Below the pieces are notes generated by a model that did not search any database, was not told the origin of the DNA, and was given only the letters and a program-made list of their open reading frames with translations. A stretch of 17,748 bases of DNA from Erysipelotrichaceae bacterium (GTDB lineage: Bacteria > Bacillota_I > Bacilli_A > Erysipelotrichales > Coprobacillaceae): NCBI GenBank assembly GCA_021200395.1, contig JAJQGQ010000205.1:1-17748 (forward strand). Direction: 5' to 3'. Shown one piece after another: positions 1 to 7,551 of the stretch. How positions within the stretch are numbered: position 1 is the stretch's first letter; every line of letters starts with the position of its first letter. The translations under genes and the position numbers were made by a program.

Positions 1-357
1 TTGTTTGATAGTTTGTAGTAGTTCATCAATAGTATAAGCGTGACTATCATAGCGTATGGCATTGCTAGGACAATGGTATATAAGATTGTCAAAGTTACCT
101 GTATAGTTGAGATTGAAATAAGGTCTATTGTTGTGATAGTCCATTTGATTAGCATCAGCATTTTGTTCACAAATATGACAATGAATACAACTGTTTTCAA
201 AGTAAATAGGACGTTGCTTTGGTGATAAACCTTCGGGATTTTGACACCATTTGCATCTCAAAGGACAGCCCTTAAAGAAAACTGTTGTGCGAAGACCTGA
301 CCCATCATGCAAGGCAAAACGCTTGATATCAAACACTAATGCCTTAGATGTTATCAT
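1..357 (-). CDS. Glycyl radical enzyme activase (radical SAM), N-terminal 119 residues, cut by window edge
   Basis: This radical S-adenosylmethionine enzyme would install the glycyl radical on the enzyme encoded just upstream. My translation from the ATG at 357 gives an open frame to base 1, so the 3' part lies outside the window. Residues 31-38 read CPLRCKWC, the CX3CX2C that holds the SAM-binding [4Fe-4S] cluster, after the usual DGSGLRTTVFFKGC lead-in. A second cysteine set (C57, C60, C63, then C96 in a CPSNA context) fits a ferredoxin-like auxiliary cluster. The insert carries only four cysteines, whereas many GRE activases have eight. The start overlaps the last 14 bases of the GRE gene, so the two are likely translationally coupled; no strong ribosome site is visible. 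Family assignment is firm; substrate specificity follows the partner enzyme. Confidence 0.93.
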   Translation of the reverse strand, partial: MITSKALVFDIKRFALHDGSGLRTTVFFKGCPLRCKWCQNPEGLSPKQRPIYFENSCIHCHICEQNADANQMDYHNNRPYFNLNYTGNFDNLIYHCPSNAIRYDSHAYTIDELLQTIKQ

Positions 358-2695
358 AGGTTGTTCGTTCAATGATTTCATCTTGTAGTTTACCAGCAAG
401 CTCAACAAAGTAAGCTGTATAACCAGCAACCCTAATGGTTAATGAGCGATGTTTATCAGGATGTCGTTTAGCATCTATCAAATCTTCTTTACGTACAACA
501 TTAAATTGAATATGAGGAACTTCTAGTGCTACAAAAGCTCTTAAGAACATTTCAAACTTATCTCTACCAGACTGAGTTTCAAAGAATTCTGGTAAAAATT
601 TCATATTCAATAAACCACCATTGGTTGTACAAGAATTATTCATACGCGAAACAGATTTTAACACAGCTGTAGGACCACTCATATCTCTGCCATAAACAGG
701 TGATAAACCACCATCAGCTAAAGGACTTAAGGCATTGCGTCCATCAGGCGAAGCACCAACATTTTCGCCCATTGGAACATGTGCTGAAACAGTGTACATA
801 CCTGTATGATATAAACCACCACGATAATTCTTATAATCTTTCATTCTTTCTCTAAAATAATTGGTCCATTTAGCTCCCATATTATCAACCCATGCAACAT
901 CATTACCATATTTAGGAACTTTATTGAGTAACATTGTTTGCGTGATTTCATGACCTTTAAAATCTGATTGTAAAGATTCCAATAATTCATGTTTTGATAT
1001 CATATGTTCATCATAGATAAGTTGCTTGATAGCTGCTAAAGAATCAGCAAGATTCGCTACCTGTATCATTTGAATACCTGATAAATTATATTTAGCTCCA
1101 CCTCTGGTCACATCTAAACCCTTTTCCATACAGTCATCTATGACTGTTGATAAAAAAGCGGAAGGTAAGCAATCTTGATGAGCTTTTTCTACGATTTCTA
1201 AACCCTTAATCATTTTTTCTATAAAATAATCAATTTGCTTTCTAAAAGCTTCTTCTAAATCTTCATAAGTTTCATATGTTTCAATACTTCCTAAATCCAA
1301 TCCTAATTGTTCATTGGTTAATAAACATCTTCCATGATTCAATGTTAATTCTAAAACCTTATTAAAATTAAACATACCTGAATCTGACCAACCTAAATTA
1401 TTTCCATGAGTCGTTAATTCAACACATCCTACAATCGCATAATTGCGTGCATCTTTTTCATCGATATGAAGATCATTGATCATTGTATTAATAATGGCTT
1501 CATCATTGAAGAATTGAGGCATCCCACTTCCTTTCGCAACTACTTTTATAGCAGCTTGCATAAGTTCATGAGAAGAATTTTTATTAAGTCTAACAGACAG
1601 ATTAGGTTGAGGTAGTCCTAAATGTTCTTGCGCTTTTAAACATAGAAGTGATAATTCATTATAAGTATCGTTACCATTTTCATCTACTCCTCCTATAGCT
1701 ATATTAAAACCAATAGGAAAGCCTGCAAAATATTTAGCACTGTTTTGATTGCGTAAATAAACAATTTGATTAAATTTTAGCCATAAACATTCTAATAGTT
1801 CTAAAGCATATTGATCATCAATAATACCTTTTTCTTTATCGTTGATATAGTAAGGATAAAGATATTGATCTAATCTTCCTGGTGAAAATGATGATGCATT
1901 GGATTCCATATGTAATATCACAAATAAAAACCATATAGATTGTAAGGCTTCATGATAACTTTGTGGTGGTTGTTTTGATAAATTCATACAGTTATCGGCT
2001 ACAGTTTGTAGAGTTGTTTGGAAAACTGGTTCTACACTAGGTATCATATCTTTAATATAATGATGATATCTTTGCATAAAAGTAATGGCTCCATCTAAAA
2101 CAATTATCACACATTCATAAAATTCTTTTTGATCTTTTGAACATGTTTTTAGTTTTTCTTGTGCTTGTTGTTTTAATCCTGCAGGGCCTAGCTTTAACCA
2201 TAATGCAGTATCAGGGCAAGTATGTCCTTGAGCATGATCTTTTTGATTGATTTTTACGACTTTTTCAATACTCTTTATTTCCTTTTGACCACGTTCCATA
2301 ATCACATCTTCCATAGAGCGTCCCTGCCAATAAGGATAAATCTCTTCTCTAAATTCCTTAATATCTTCATCTCTTACTAAAAACTGATCTTGTGGACGTG
2401 TAGGTAATGTTTCAAACTCTCTATTAACCCAACTGCATCCACTTTCTGGAAAAACGACCCCGTATCTAACACCCTTGGTGCGATTGCCAACAATCAATTC
2501 TTCCTTTTCAACGCCTATTTCCATTTCTTCTAATGCTGCTTTTAAAGATAAGGCACGTTTTTTGGGAATAGATAAATCTTCATTTTCTTGATAAACGCGT
2601 GTAATAATACGTGCCTGCTCAATAGAAGCATAGCGCGAAACACTAAGCATCTTATCTTTTAAAATATCAATTCTTTTTGCTTGTACTAGTTCCAT
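344..2695 (-). CDS. Glycyl radical enzyme of the GCVE (eliminase/dehydratase-like) class, PflD/YbiW-like
   Basis: A 783-residue glycyl radical enzyme, complete and of normal family length. The radical site is Gly758 in RVAGY near the C-terminus. The thiyl cysteine is C424 in GCVEL, with E426 two residues on. Pyruvate formate-lyase has CC here, so this is not PFL; GCVE is typical of the eliminase, dehydratase and decarboxylase branches. GHTCPD (157-162), FSPGRLDQ (270-277) and GASPDGR are further family blocks. The residues after the cysteine (GCVELTTHG) are unlike the GCVEP of glycerol, diol and choline enzymes, and resemble the E. coli YbiW/PflD group. From memory, that group has been reported to open 1,5-anhydroglucitol 6-phosphate; I cannot verify this for the present protein. 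The ribosome site AGGAGG (2700-2705) overlaps the stop codon of the upstream DeoR gene. Substrate unknown. Confidence 0.93.
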   Translation of the reverse strand: MELVQAKRIDILKDKMLSVSRYASIEQARIITRVYQENEDLSIPKKRALSLKAALEEMEIGVEKEELIVGNRTKGVRYGVVFPESGCSWVNREFETLPTRPQDQFLVRDEDIKEFREEIYPYWQGRSMEDVIMERGQKEIKSIEKVVKINQKDHAQGHTCPDTALWLKLGPAGLKQQAQEKLKTCSKDQKEFYECVIIVLDGAITFMQRYHHYIKDMIPSVEPVFQTTLQTVADNCMNLSKQPPQSYHEALQSIWFLFVILHMESNASSFSPGRLDQYLYPYYINDKEKGIIDDQYALELLECLWLKFNQIVYLRNQNSAKYFAGFPIGFNIAIGGVDENGNDTYNELSLLCLKAQEHLGLPQPNLSVRLNKNSSHELMQAAIKVVAKGSGMPQFFNDEAIINTMINDLHIDEKDARNYAIVGCVELTTHGNNLGWSDSGMFNFNKVLELTLNHGRCLLTNEQLGLDLGSIETYETYEDLEEAFRKQIDYFIEKMIKGLEIVEKAHQDCLPSAFLSTVIDDCMEKGLDVTRGGAKYNLSGIQMIQVANLADSLAAIKQLIYDEHMISKHELLESLQSDFKGHEITQTMLLNKVPKYGNDVAWVDNMGAKWTNYFRERMKDYKNYRGGLYHTGMYTVSAHVPMGENVGASPDGRNALSPLADGGLSPVYGRDMSGPTAVLKSVSRMNNSCTTNGGLLNMKFLPEFFETQSGRDKFEMFLRAFVALEVPHIQFNVVRKEDLIDAKRHPDKHRSLTIRVAGYTAYFVELAGKLQDEIIERTTYDNI

Positions 2696-2703
2696 AAGTC
2701 CTC

Positions 2704-3459
2704 CTATATAACATGACCATCAAAATCATTTAAACCATGAATACTTTCACTCACAATCAACCCATCAATATCATTTAAACTACCAAAAATAAAATCCCCA
2801 TCTTCTTTAAACTTTCTACTTTCACACATCAAATAACGCTTATGACTTTGAGCTATTACTTTACGTTTCATAAAACCATCATCGATATCATAAGTGGATA
2901 TCTGACCATTCGTTGTATTGACACCAACAACACCTAAAAAAGCCTTATCAATTCTAAAATAATCCAACATCGTGCAAGCCATAGAATCCCAAAAGCCATC
3001 TCTTTCATGATTGATTGTTCCACCTATAAAAATAAGTTTTATATTTTGATTATTTCTTAATGTATTGAGTACATCTATCATATTAGTGATAACTGTTATT
3101 TTTTTAGAGAATTCGTTTAACAATAATGCAATCTCTAGACTACTTAAGGATACATCTAAATAAATCGTTTCATTATCATTGATGAGTTCTAAGGCTTTTT
3201 GAGCAATAATGATTCTTTCATTGTTGGGTGTTTTTTTACGATCAGAACTATTATACAAATGTGGATTATTTCTAATACTTACCGCTCCACCATAGGCTTT
3301 TTTTAATAATCCCTGTTTTTCTAGTAATGATAAATCTTTACGAATACAGTCTTCTGTTACTTCATAATCTAAAGCTAAATCTTTAACCTTGACGCTACCT
3401 TGAAGATTAATCTTATTAACAATATCTTCTTGTCTTTCTTTTGCAAACATGTTTTTCAC
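2704..3459 (-). CDS. DeoR-family transcriptional regulator
   Basis: A 251-residue DeoR-type repressor. The N-terminal winged helix-turn-helix (about residues 8-60) has the family pattern: RQEDIVNKI, then a VKVKDLA helix, then CIRKDLSLLEKQGLL and the AYGGA wing. The rest is the DeoR C-terminal sensor fold, which in this family binds phosphorylated sugars; YLDVSLSSLEIA, TVITNMIDVL, FIGGT and DKAFLGVVGV are recognisable blocks. It is the first gene of a three-gene unit with the glycyl radical enzyme and its activase: its TAG stop lies inside the next gene's ribosome site. This suggests an autoregulated sugar-phosphate-responsive operon. Its own ribosome site is AGAGGTG just before the ATG. The effector is not readable from sequence. 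Confidence 0.93.
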   Translation of the reverse strand: MKNMFAKERQEDIVNKINLQGSVKVKDLALDYEVTEDCIRKDLSLLEKQGLLKKAYGGAVSIRNNPHLYNSSDRKKTPNNERIIIAQKALELINDNETIYLDVSLSSLEIALLLNEFSKKITVITNMIDVLNTLRNNQNIKLIFIGGTINHERDGFWDSMACTMLDYFRIDKAFLGVVGVNTTNGQISTYDIDDGFMKRKVIAQSHKRYLMCESRKFKEDGDFIFGSLNDIDGLIVSESIHGLNDFDGHVI

Positions 3460-3500
3460 CTCTTTTTATTAATTATTATTATTTGTTATTATTTTTTATT

Positions 3501-3527
3501 ATTATACAACAAACAATATAAAAAGCA
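3501..3527 (-). promoter_or_regulatory. Candidate promoter of the deoR-GRE-activase operon
   Basis: On the minus strand a perfect -10, TATAAT (3501-3506), lies 15 bases after TTGCTT (3522-3527), or 17 after the alternative ATTGCT. The -35 region sits inside the rsmG terminator hairpin. Between the -10 and the start codon the leader is almost pure A/T, with repeated TAATAA units (about 3468-3505) that could hold the DeoR operator. Confidence 0.5.
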
Positions 3528-3543
3528 ATCATTTGATTGCTTT
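3517..3543 (-). terminator. Intrinsic terminator of mnmG-rsmG
   Basis: A 9-bp stem (AAAGCAATC, 3522-3530, paired with GATTGCTTT, 3535-3543) has a 4-base loop, and on the minus strand it is followed by a T-rich tail. The rsmG stop codon (3542-3544) lies in the base of the stem. Confidence 0.75.
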
Positions 3544-4246
3544 ATAATGGTTTCTTTTTAATTTGACTATAACTTCTTGGATATTTATGAGGTGTTTTTT
3601 TAACTTTTTCAATATAAAGATTATAACGATAATCATTATCATCAGATAATGTAAATTCAGTTTCCATAGTTATTTGACCACCAAGTTTTTCTATACCCAT
3701 TTCAGCTTCTAATAATTCTTCTTCTCCCTTAAGCCCTTTGAGAGCTATAAATTCACCACCAACTTTCACTAATGGTAAGCATAATTCATCTAAAACATTC
3801 AACCTTGCGACTGCTCTAGCCGTCACAATATCAAAATATTCACGATGATTAATAGCATATTCTTCAGCTCTTGCATGAATAAGTTCAATATCTTTTAAGT
3901 CTAATACTTCTACCAAATGTTGTAAAAATATAATACGTTTTTGCAGAGAATCTATAATAGTAATCTTTAAATTTGGATAAACAATTTTTAAAGGAATAGA
4001 TGGAAAACCAGCACCAGCTCCTACATCACATAGAAGTTGATGATCAAAATGTTGATCAAAAGAAATTGTTAATGAATCATAAAAGTGTTTAAGATAAACA
4101 TCTTCTTTATCTGTAATAGCTGTTAAATTCATTTTTTGGTTCCATTCTATGAGTGTTTGATAATAGATTTCAAATTGTTGAAGTTGTTTATCGTTTAAAG
4201 TGATATTTTCTTTTTTAAGTTTATTAATAAATTGTGTTTGATTCAT
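3542..4246 (-). CDS. rsmG: 16S rRNA (guanine-527-N7)-methyltransferase RsmG
   Basis: RsmG (GidB) methylates G527 of 16S rRNA in the small subunit. The class I SAM-binding core is clear: CDVGAGAGFPSIPLKI, IIDSLQKRIIFL, then the TARAVARL block with LVKVGGEFIALKG. A frame five codons longer (ATG at 4258) exists, but the GGAG at 4253-4256 falls inside that extension and sits 6 bases before the ATG at 4246. The protein therefore most likely starts MNQTQF and is 234 residues, starting one base after the mnmG stop (TAA-A-ATG). It follows mnmG directly, the standard Firmicutes arrangement. The C-terminus ends in a lysine-rich tail. Confidence 0.96.
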   Translation of the reverse strand: MNQTQFINKLKKENITLNDKQLQQFEIYYQTLIEWNQKMNLTAITDKEDVYLKHFYDSLTISFDQHFDHQLLCDVGAGAGFPSIPLKIVYPNLKITIIDSLQKRIIFLQHLVEVLDLKDIELIHARAEEYAINHREYFDIVTARAVARLNVLDELCLPLVKVGGEFIALKGLKGEEELLEAEMGIEKLGGQITMETEFTLSDDNDYRYNLYIEKVKKTPHKYPRSYSQIKKKPL

Positions 4247-4247
4247 T

Positions 4248-6107
4248 TTATTCTCCATAATGTTGTTTTAAATAAATGAGTAATACAGATATATCAGCAG
4301 GATTAATACCAGATATACGAGAGGCTTGAGCAATGGTTAGAGGTTTAATTTCTTTGAGTTTTTGTCTAGCTTCTATAGCTAAATTAGGAACATCATCATA
4401 GTTGATATCTAATGGTATTTGTTTTTCTTCCATTTTTTTCACTTTAGCCACTTGCCTTAATGTTTTATCTATATAACCTTTATATTTTATAAGAATAGTA
4501 ACACGTTTTTCTTCTTCACTTGTTAGGGTTGTTTCACCAATATAAGGTTTAATTTTTTGATAATCAAGTTCTGGCCTTTGAAGTATTGCTTTAGCACTAA
4601 CTCCTTCATTTAAACGTGATGAACCAATATCTTCTAATAAATCATTGATTTCATGTTTTGGTGTAAAACGAATTGTATCTAATCTATCGATTTCATCATG
4701 TATACGTTCCATTTTATCAAGATATGCTTGATAAACATCTTCACTTACTAAACCTGCTTCATAACCATATTTTCTAAGTCTTTCATCCGCATTATCATGT
4801 CTCAATAACAAACGATATTCTGCTCTAGATGTCAACATTCTATAAGGTTCTTTGGTTCCTTTCGTAACCAAATCATCTATGAGTACACCAATATATGCCT
4901 CATCTCTTCTTAATATTAATGGATCCTTATGTTGTATTTTCTTAACAGCATTAATACCAGCTATCAAACCTTGACCAGCTGCTTCTTCATAACCACTTGT
5001 ACCATTAATTTGACCAGCTGTAAATAAGTTTTCTAATACCTTCGTTTCTAATGATGGCCATAATTGTAATGGATCTATCGCGTCATATTCTATCGCATAG
5101 GCATATTTTAAAATAATACAATTTTCCAGTCCTGGTAATGTACGAACCATTTTTTCTTGTACATCATGAGGCATAGATGTAGAAAAACCTTGGACATAAA
5201 TCGTATTCATTTCTTTAGATTCTGGTTCTAAGAATATTTGATGACGATCTTTATCAGCAAATTTCACAACTTTATCTTCAATAGATGGACAATATCTAGG
5301 TCCTATTCCCTTAACAATACCTGAATACATAGAAGAACGATGAAGATTATCACGGATGATTTTATGTGTTTCTTCATTGGTATAAGTTAAGTAACATGGT
5401 AATTGTTCAGATGCAGGAATATAATGTGTTGTTTCATAACTAAAAGCAAGTGGTTCACTACTACCTGGTTGTAAAGTAGTTTTTGAATAATCGACGCTAT
5501 TGATTTCTACTCTAGGAGGTGTTCCTGTTTTGAGTCTTTGAATACGGAAACCATAATCTTTTAATTTATCTGATAAGAATAATGATGGTTTTTCAGAGTT
5601 AGGACCACTTGATGTCTTTTGGTCACCAACCAAAACTTCTGCTTTTAAATAAGTTCCTGTTGTTAGAATAACTGTTTGACTTTCAATTCTTGTACCATCA
5701 CTTAAAATAACACCATTGACTTTATGATCTTCTACAATCAAATCTTCTACCATGGCTTCTTTGATATCGAGATTTTCTTGTTTCTTAATGGTTTCACGCA
5801 TAAAACGTGGATAAGCTTGTTTATCAGCTTGAGCTCTTAATGATTGTACACCAGGACCTTTAGCAGTATTCAACATTTTCATTTGCAGATAAGTTGCATC
5901 AGCTGTTTTACCCATTTGACCACCTAAAGCATCAATTTCTCTTACAATAATTCCTTTTGCAGGACCACCGATAGATGTATTACATGGCATACAGCCAACA
6001 TTTTCAAAATTTGATGTCACCAATAATGTTTTTACACCTATACGACTTGTCGCTAAACAGGCTTCTATACCTGCATGTCCTCCTCCTACAACAATCACAT
6101 CATACAT
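4248..6107 (-). CDS. mnmG: tRNA uridine-5-carboxymethylaminomethyl modification enzyme MnmG
   Basis: MnmG (GidA) works with MnmE to add the (carboxymethyl)aminomethyl group to U34 of certain tRNAs, using FAD. The 619-residue length is normal. The N-terminal FAD-binding Rossmann motif is VVGGGHAG (residues 6-13). The family signature GCMPCNTSIGGPAKG follows with C39 and C42. The second signature, GPRYCPSIEDKV, is near residue 270, and the C-terminal helical MnmE-binding part ends with QASRISGINPADISVL. The start is the ATG at 6107, 8 bases after GGGAG (6116-6120). An ATG at 6111 opens only a three-codon out-of-frame reading that ends on the overlapping TGA. It is first in the mnmG-rsmG operon. 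Identification is firm. Confidence 0.97.
   Translation of the reverse strand: MYDVIVVGGGHAGIEACLATSRIGVKTLLVTSNFENVGCMPCNTSIGGPAKGIIVREIDALGGQMGKTADATYLQMKMLNTAKGPGVQSLRAQADKQAYPRFMRETIKKQENLDIKEAMVEDLIVEDHKVNGVILSDGTRIESQTVILTTGTYLKAEVLVGDQKTSSGPNSEKPSLFLSDKLKDYGFRIQRLKTGTPPRVEINSVDYSKTTLQPGSSEPLAFSYETTHYIPASEQLPCYLTYTNEETHKIIRDNLHRSSMYSGIVKGIGPRYCPSIEDKVVKFADKDRHQIFLEPESKEMNTIYVQGFSTSMPHDVQEKMVRTLPGLENCIILKYAYAIEYDAIDPLQLWPSLETKVLENLFTAGQINGTSGYEEAAGQGLIAGINAVKKIQHKDPLILRRDEAYIGVLIDDLVTKGTKEPYRMLTSRAEYRLLLRHDNADERLRKYGYEAGLVSEDVYQAYLDKMERIHDEIDRLDTIRFTPKHEINDLLEDIGSSRLNEGVSAKAILQRPELDYQKIKPYIGETTLTSEEEKRVTILIKYKGYIDKTLRQVAKVKKMEEKQIPLDINYDDVPNLAIEARQKLKEIKPLTIAQASRISGINPADISVLLIYLKQHYGE
4253..4256 (-). 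promoter_or_regulatory. Ribosome binding site that fixes the rsmG start
   Basis: GGAG on the minus strand lies within the last sense codons of mnmG, 6 bases before ATG 4246. The earlier in-frame ATG at 4258 lies upstream of this site and has no purine-rich site of its own. Confidence 0.7.
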
Positions 6108-6133
6108 TCATACCACTCCCTTTAATCGCATAC

Positions 6134-6162
6134 ATATTAGCACAAAAACTTAAACTTATCAA
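6134..6162 (-). promoter_or_regulatory. Promoter of mnmG-rsmG
   Basis: Minus strand: TTGATA (6157-6162), a 17-base spacer, then TAATAT (6134-6139) preceded by TGC, an extended -10. Placement is right for a short mnmG leader. It interleaves with the divergent plus-strand promoter. Confidence 0.75.
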
Positions 6163-6178
6163 TGAGATGTGTTATAAT
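6150..6178 (+). promoter_or_regulatory. Promoter of the CoA-binding protein gene
   Basis: A perfect TATAAT (6173-6178) is preceded by TGT, an extended -10, with a weak -35 TTAAAC (6150-6155) 17 bases upstream. The ribosome site GAGGTG follows 6 bases after the -10, so the leader is very short. Confidence 0.7.
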
Positions 6179-6196
6179 CCCTTTGAGGTGAATTCA

Positions 6197-6574
6197 ATGG
6201 AACCAAAGGAGATATTAAAGAAATATAAACATTTTGCAGTATTAGGAGTAACACAAAACAAAGATAAATATGGTTATAAAATATTTAAAAGACTAATAGA
6301 AAAAGGATACAATGCTTATGGTGTATCACCTATATATAAGGCAGTCGATGATATTCCTTTATATGAATCATTAGAGGATATCAATGCTCCTATTGAAGTT
6401 GTCATATTTGTGGTTAACAAGAAATACGCATTTGAATATATTAAACAAATGACTGATTTGGGTATTCAATATGCATGGATGCAACCAGGTACTTATGATG
6501 ATGAATTATTAGAACATATGAAAAATGTGGGTGTGACTATTATACAAGCTTGTATATTGGTAGAGACTGAATAA
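6197..6574 (+). CDS. CoA-binding-fold protein (YccU-like)
   Basis: A 125-residue single-domain protein of the CoA_binding_2 family, a Rossmann-like fold that binds CoA or a similar nucleotide; the cellular role is unsettled. Recognisable parts are HFAVLGVTQNKDKYGYKIF near the N-terminus, GYNAYGVSPIYKAVDDIPLYESL, the VVIFVVNKK strand, and AWMQPGTYDDELLEH before the final strand with a cysteine (QACILVE). The frame stays open upstream to 5975, but that part is antisense to mnmG. The start at 6197 has GAGGTG (6185-6190) at good spacing and a promoter directly before it, so the longer version is wrong. It stands alone on the plus strand, divergent from mnmG. Confidence 0.9.
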   Translation: MEPKEILKKYKHFAVLGVTQNKDKYGYKIFKRLIEKGYNAYGVSPIYKAVDDIPLYESLEDINAPIEVVIFVVNKKYAFEYIKQMTDLGIQYAWMQPGTYDDELLEHMKNVGVTIIQACILVETE

Positions 6575-6581
6575 TAAGCAC

Positions 6582-6618
6582 AAAAAAGATTGTACTTGTA
6601 ATGGGTACAATCTTTTTT
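6582..6618. terminator. Bidirectional terminator between the CoA-binding gene and the SDR gene
   Basis: A 14-bp perfect stem (6582-6595 with 6605-6618) encloses a 9-base loop. An A-run on one side and a T-run on the other make it work on both strands. It sits between two convergent stop codons. Confidence 0.88.
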
Positions 6619-6630
6619 TGATTTTTGTCC

Positions 6631-7539
6631 TCAATCTAAATAGTAAATTCCTGTTAATTCTTCTGAAATTTTCCATAGCTTTTTTGCAGTATCTAAATTA
6701 TGTGAAGCTTTGTTAGATTTAACAACATCTGGCATTCTATCTTTTGATGGCCCAAAATATTCGCCACCTTTAACTTTTTGATCAGTAGCTGCACGAATGA
6801 GCGGCATTGCGCCATAAATAGTTGGCTTTAATATATAAGAAAGCCATGTTAATAATTTCTTAGTTACAGCATTATTCGCTTGAGCAGGCATAATGTTTGT
6901 CTGTGCCAACCCAGGATGGGCAGCAAGTGAAATTGTAGATTTCCCTGTACGTGTAAGACGACGTTGCATTTCATAAGCAAATAATAGCATTTCCATTTTA
7001 GAACGTCCATATGCTCGCCATCTACCATAACCTTTACGATGTTCATAATACAAATTATCAAAATTTATTTTATTTCCAAAAAAGTAAGCAAGACTACTAA
7101 CACTTACAACTCTGGCATTAGGAGTAGCTTCTAATAAATCAAATAATCTTCCTGTTAAGGCAAAATGGCCAAGATAATTAGTCGCAAAATGGTTTTCAAA
7201 TCCATCAACAGTTTCTGAGTATGGCGCTGCCATAATTCCAGCATTGTTGATGAGAGCATCAAGACGATTATATTTCTGCTTAAATTGATGAGCAAAATTT
7301 TCAACACTTTTTTGACTAGCTAGATCTAAGAGTATTATATCCAAATCAGCATCGGGAATTTCATTTTGTATTTTTTGTTTAGCCGTATCCGCTCTTTGAG
7401 GGTTTCGACACCCCATGACAACCTTTGCCCCTTTACGAGCAAGCTCCTTTGTTGTTTCAAATCCTAAGCCACTATTGGCTCCTGTTACGATCATGACCTT
7501 ACCTGTAAGATCTGGTATATCCTCTAATTTCCAACTCAT
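6631..7539 (-). CDS. Short-chain dehydrogenase/reductase, retinol-dehydrogenase-like
   Basis: A 302-residue NAD(P)-dependent classical SDR. The cofactor motif TGANSGLG (19-26) is followed by VMGCRN (R45), which is usually taken to favour NADP(H). NNAG is at 98-101, the catalytic serine lies in VSVSSL (around 148-149), and the catalytic pair is Y177 and K181 (YGRSK). The AHPG block (about residue 207) and overall layout match the RDH/WWOX-like SDRs, whose known members act on retinoids, steroids or other lipophilic carbonyls; the bacterial substrates are mostly unknown. Ribosome site AAGGAG (7545-7550). It is the last gene of a four-gene operon, 12 bases after the flavodoxin-ferredoxin gene, and ends at a strong terminator. 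Family certain, substrate unknown. Confidence 0.92.
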   Translation of the reverse strand: MSWKLEDIPDLTGKVMIVTGANSGLGFETTKELARKGAKVVMGCRNPQRADTAKQKIQNEIPDADLDIILLDLASQKSVENFAHQFKQKYNRLDALINNAGIMAAPYSETVDGFENHFATNYLGHFALTGRLFDLLEATPNARVVSVSSLAYFFGNKINFDNLYYEHRKGYGRWRAYGRSKMEMLLFAYEMQRRLTRTGKSTISLAAHPGLAQTNIMPAQANNAVTKKLLTWLSYILKPTIYGAMPLIRAATDQKVKGGEYFGPSKDRMPDVVKSNKASHNLDTAKKLWKISEELTGIYYLD

Positions 7540-7551
7540 AAATACTCCTTA

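Noticed and set aside
40..225. Plus-strand 61-codon frame
   Set aside because: It is antisense to the radical SAM activase gene, whose cysteine motifs prove the minus strand is coding.
344..2695. Calling the glycyl radical enzyme pyruvate formate-lyase
   Set aside because: PFL needs adjacent cysteines at the active site; this protein has a single cysteine in GCVE.
5975..6196. N-terminal extension of the CoA-binding protein
   Set aside because: It lies antisense to mnmG, precedes the promoter, and the ATG at 6197 has a proper ribosome site and family-like start.
6864..7061. Second minus-strand frame inside the SDR gene
   Set aside because: It is a shadow frame within a gene with intact catalytic motifs and has no ribosome site.
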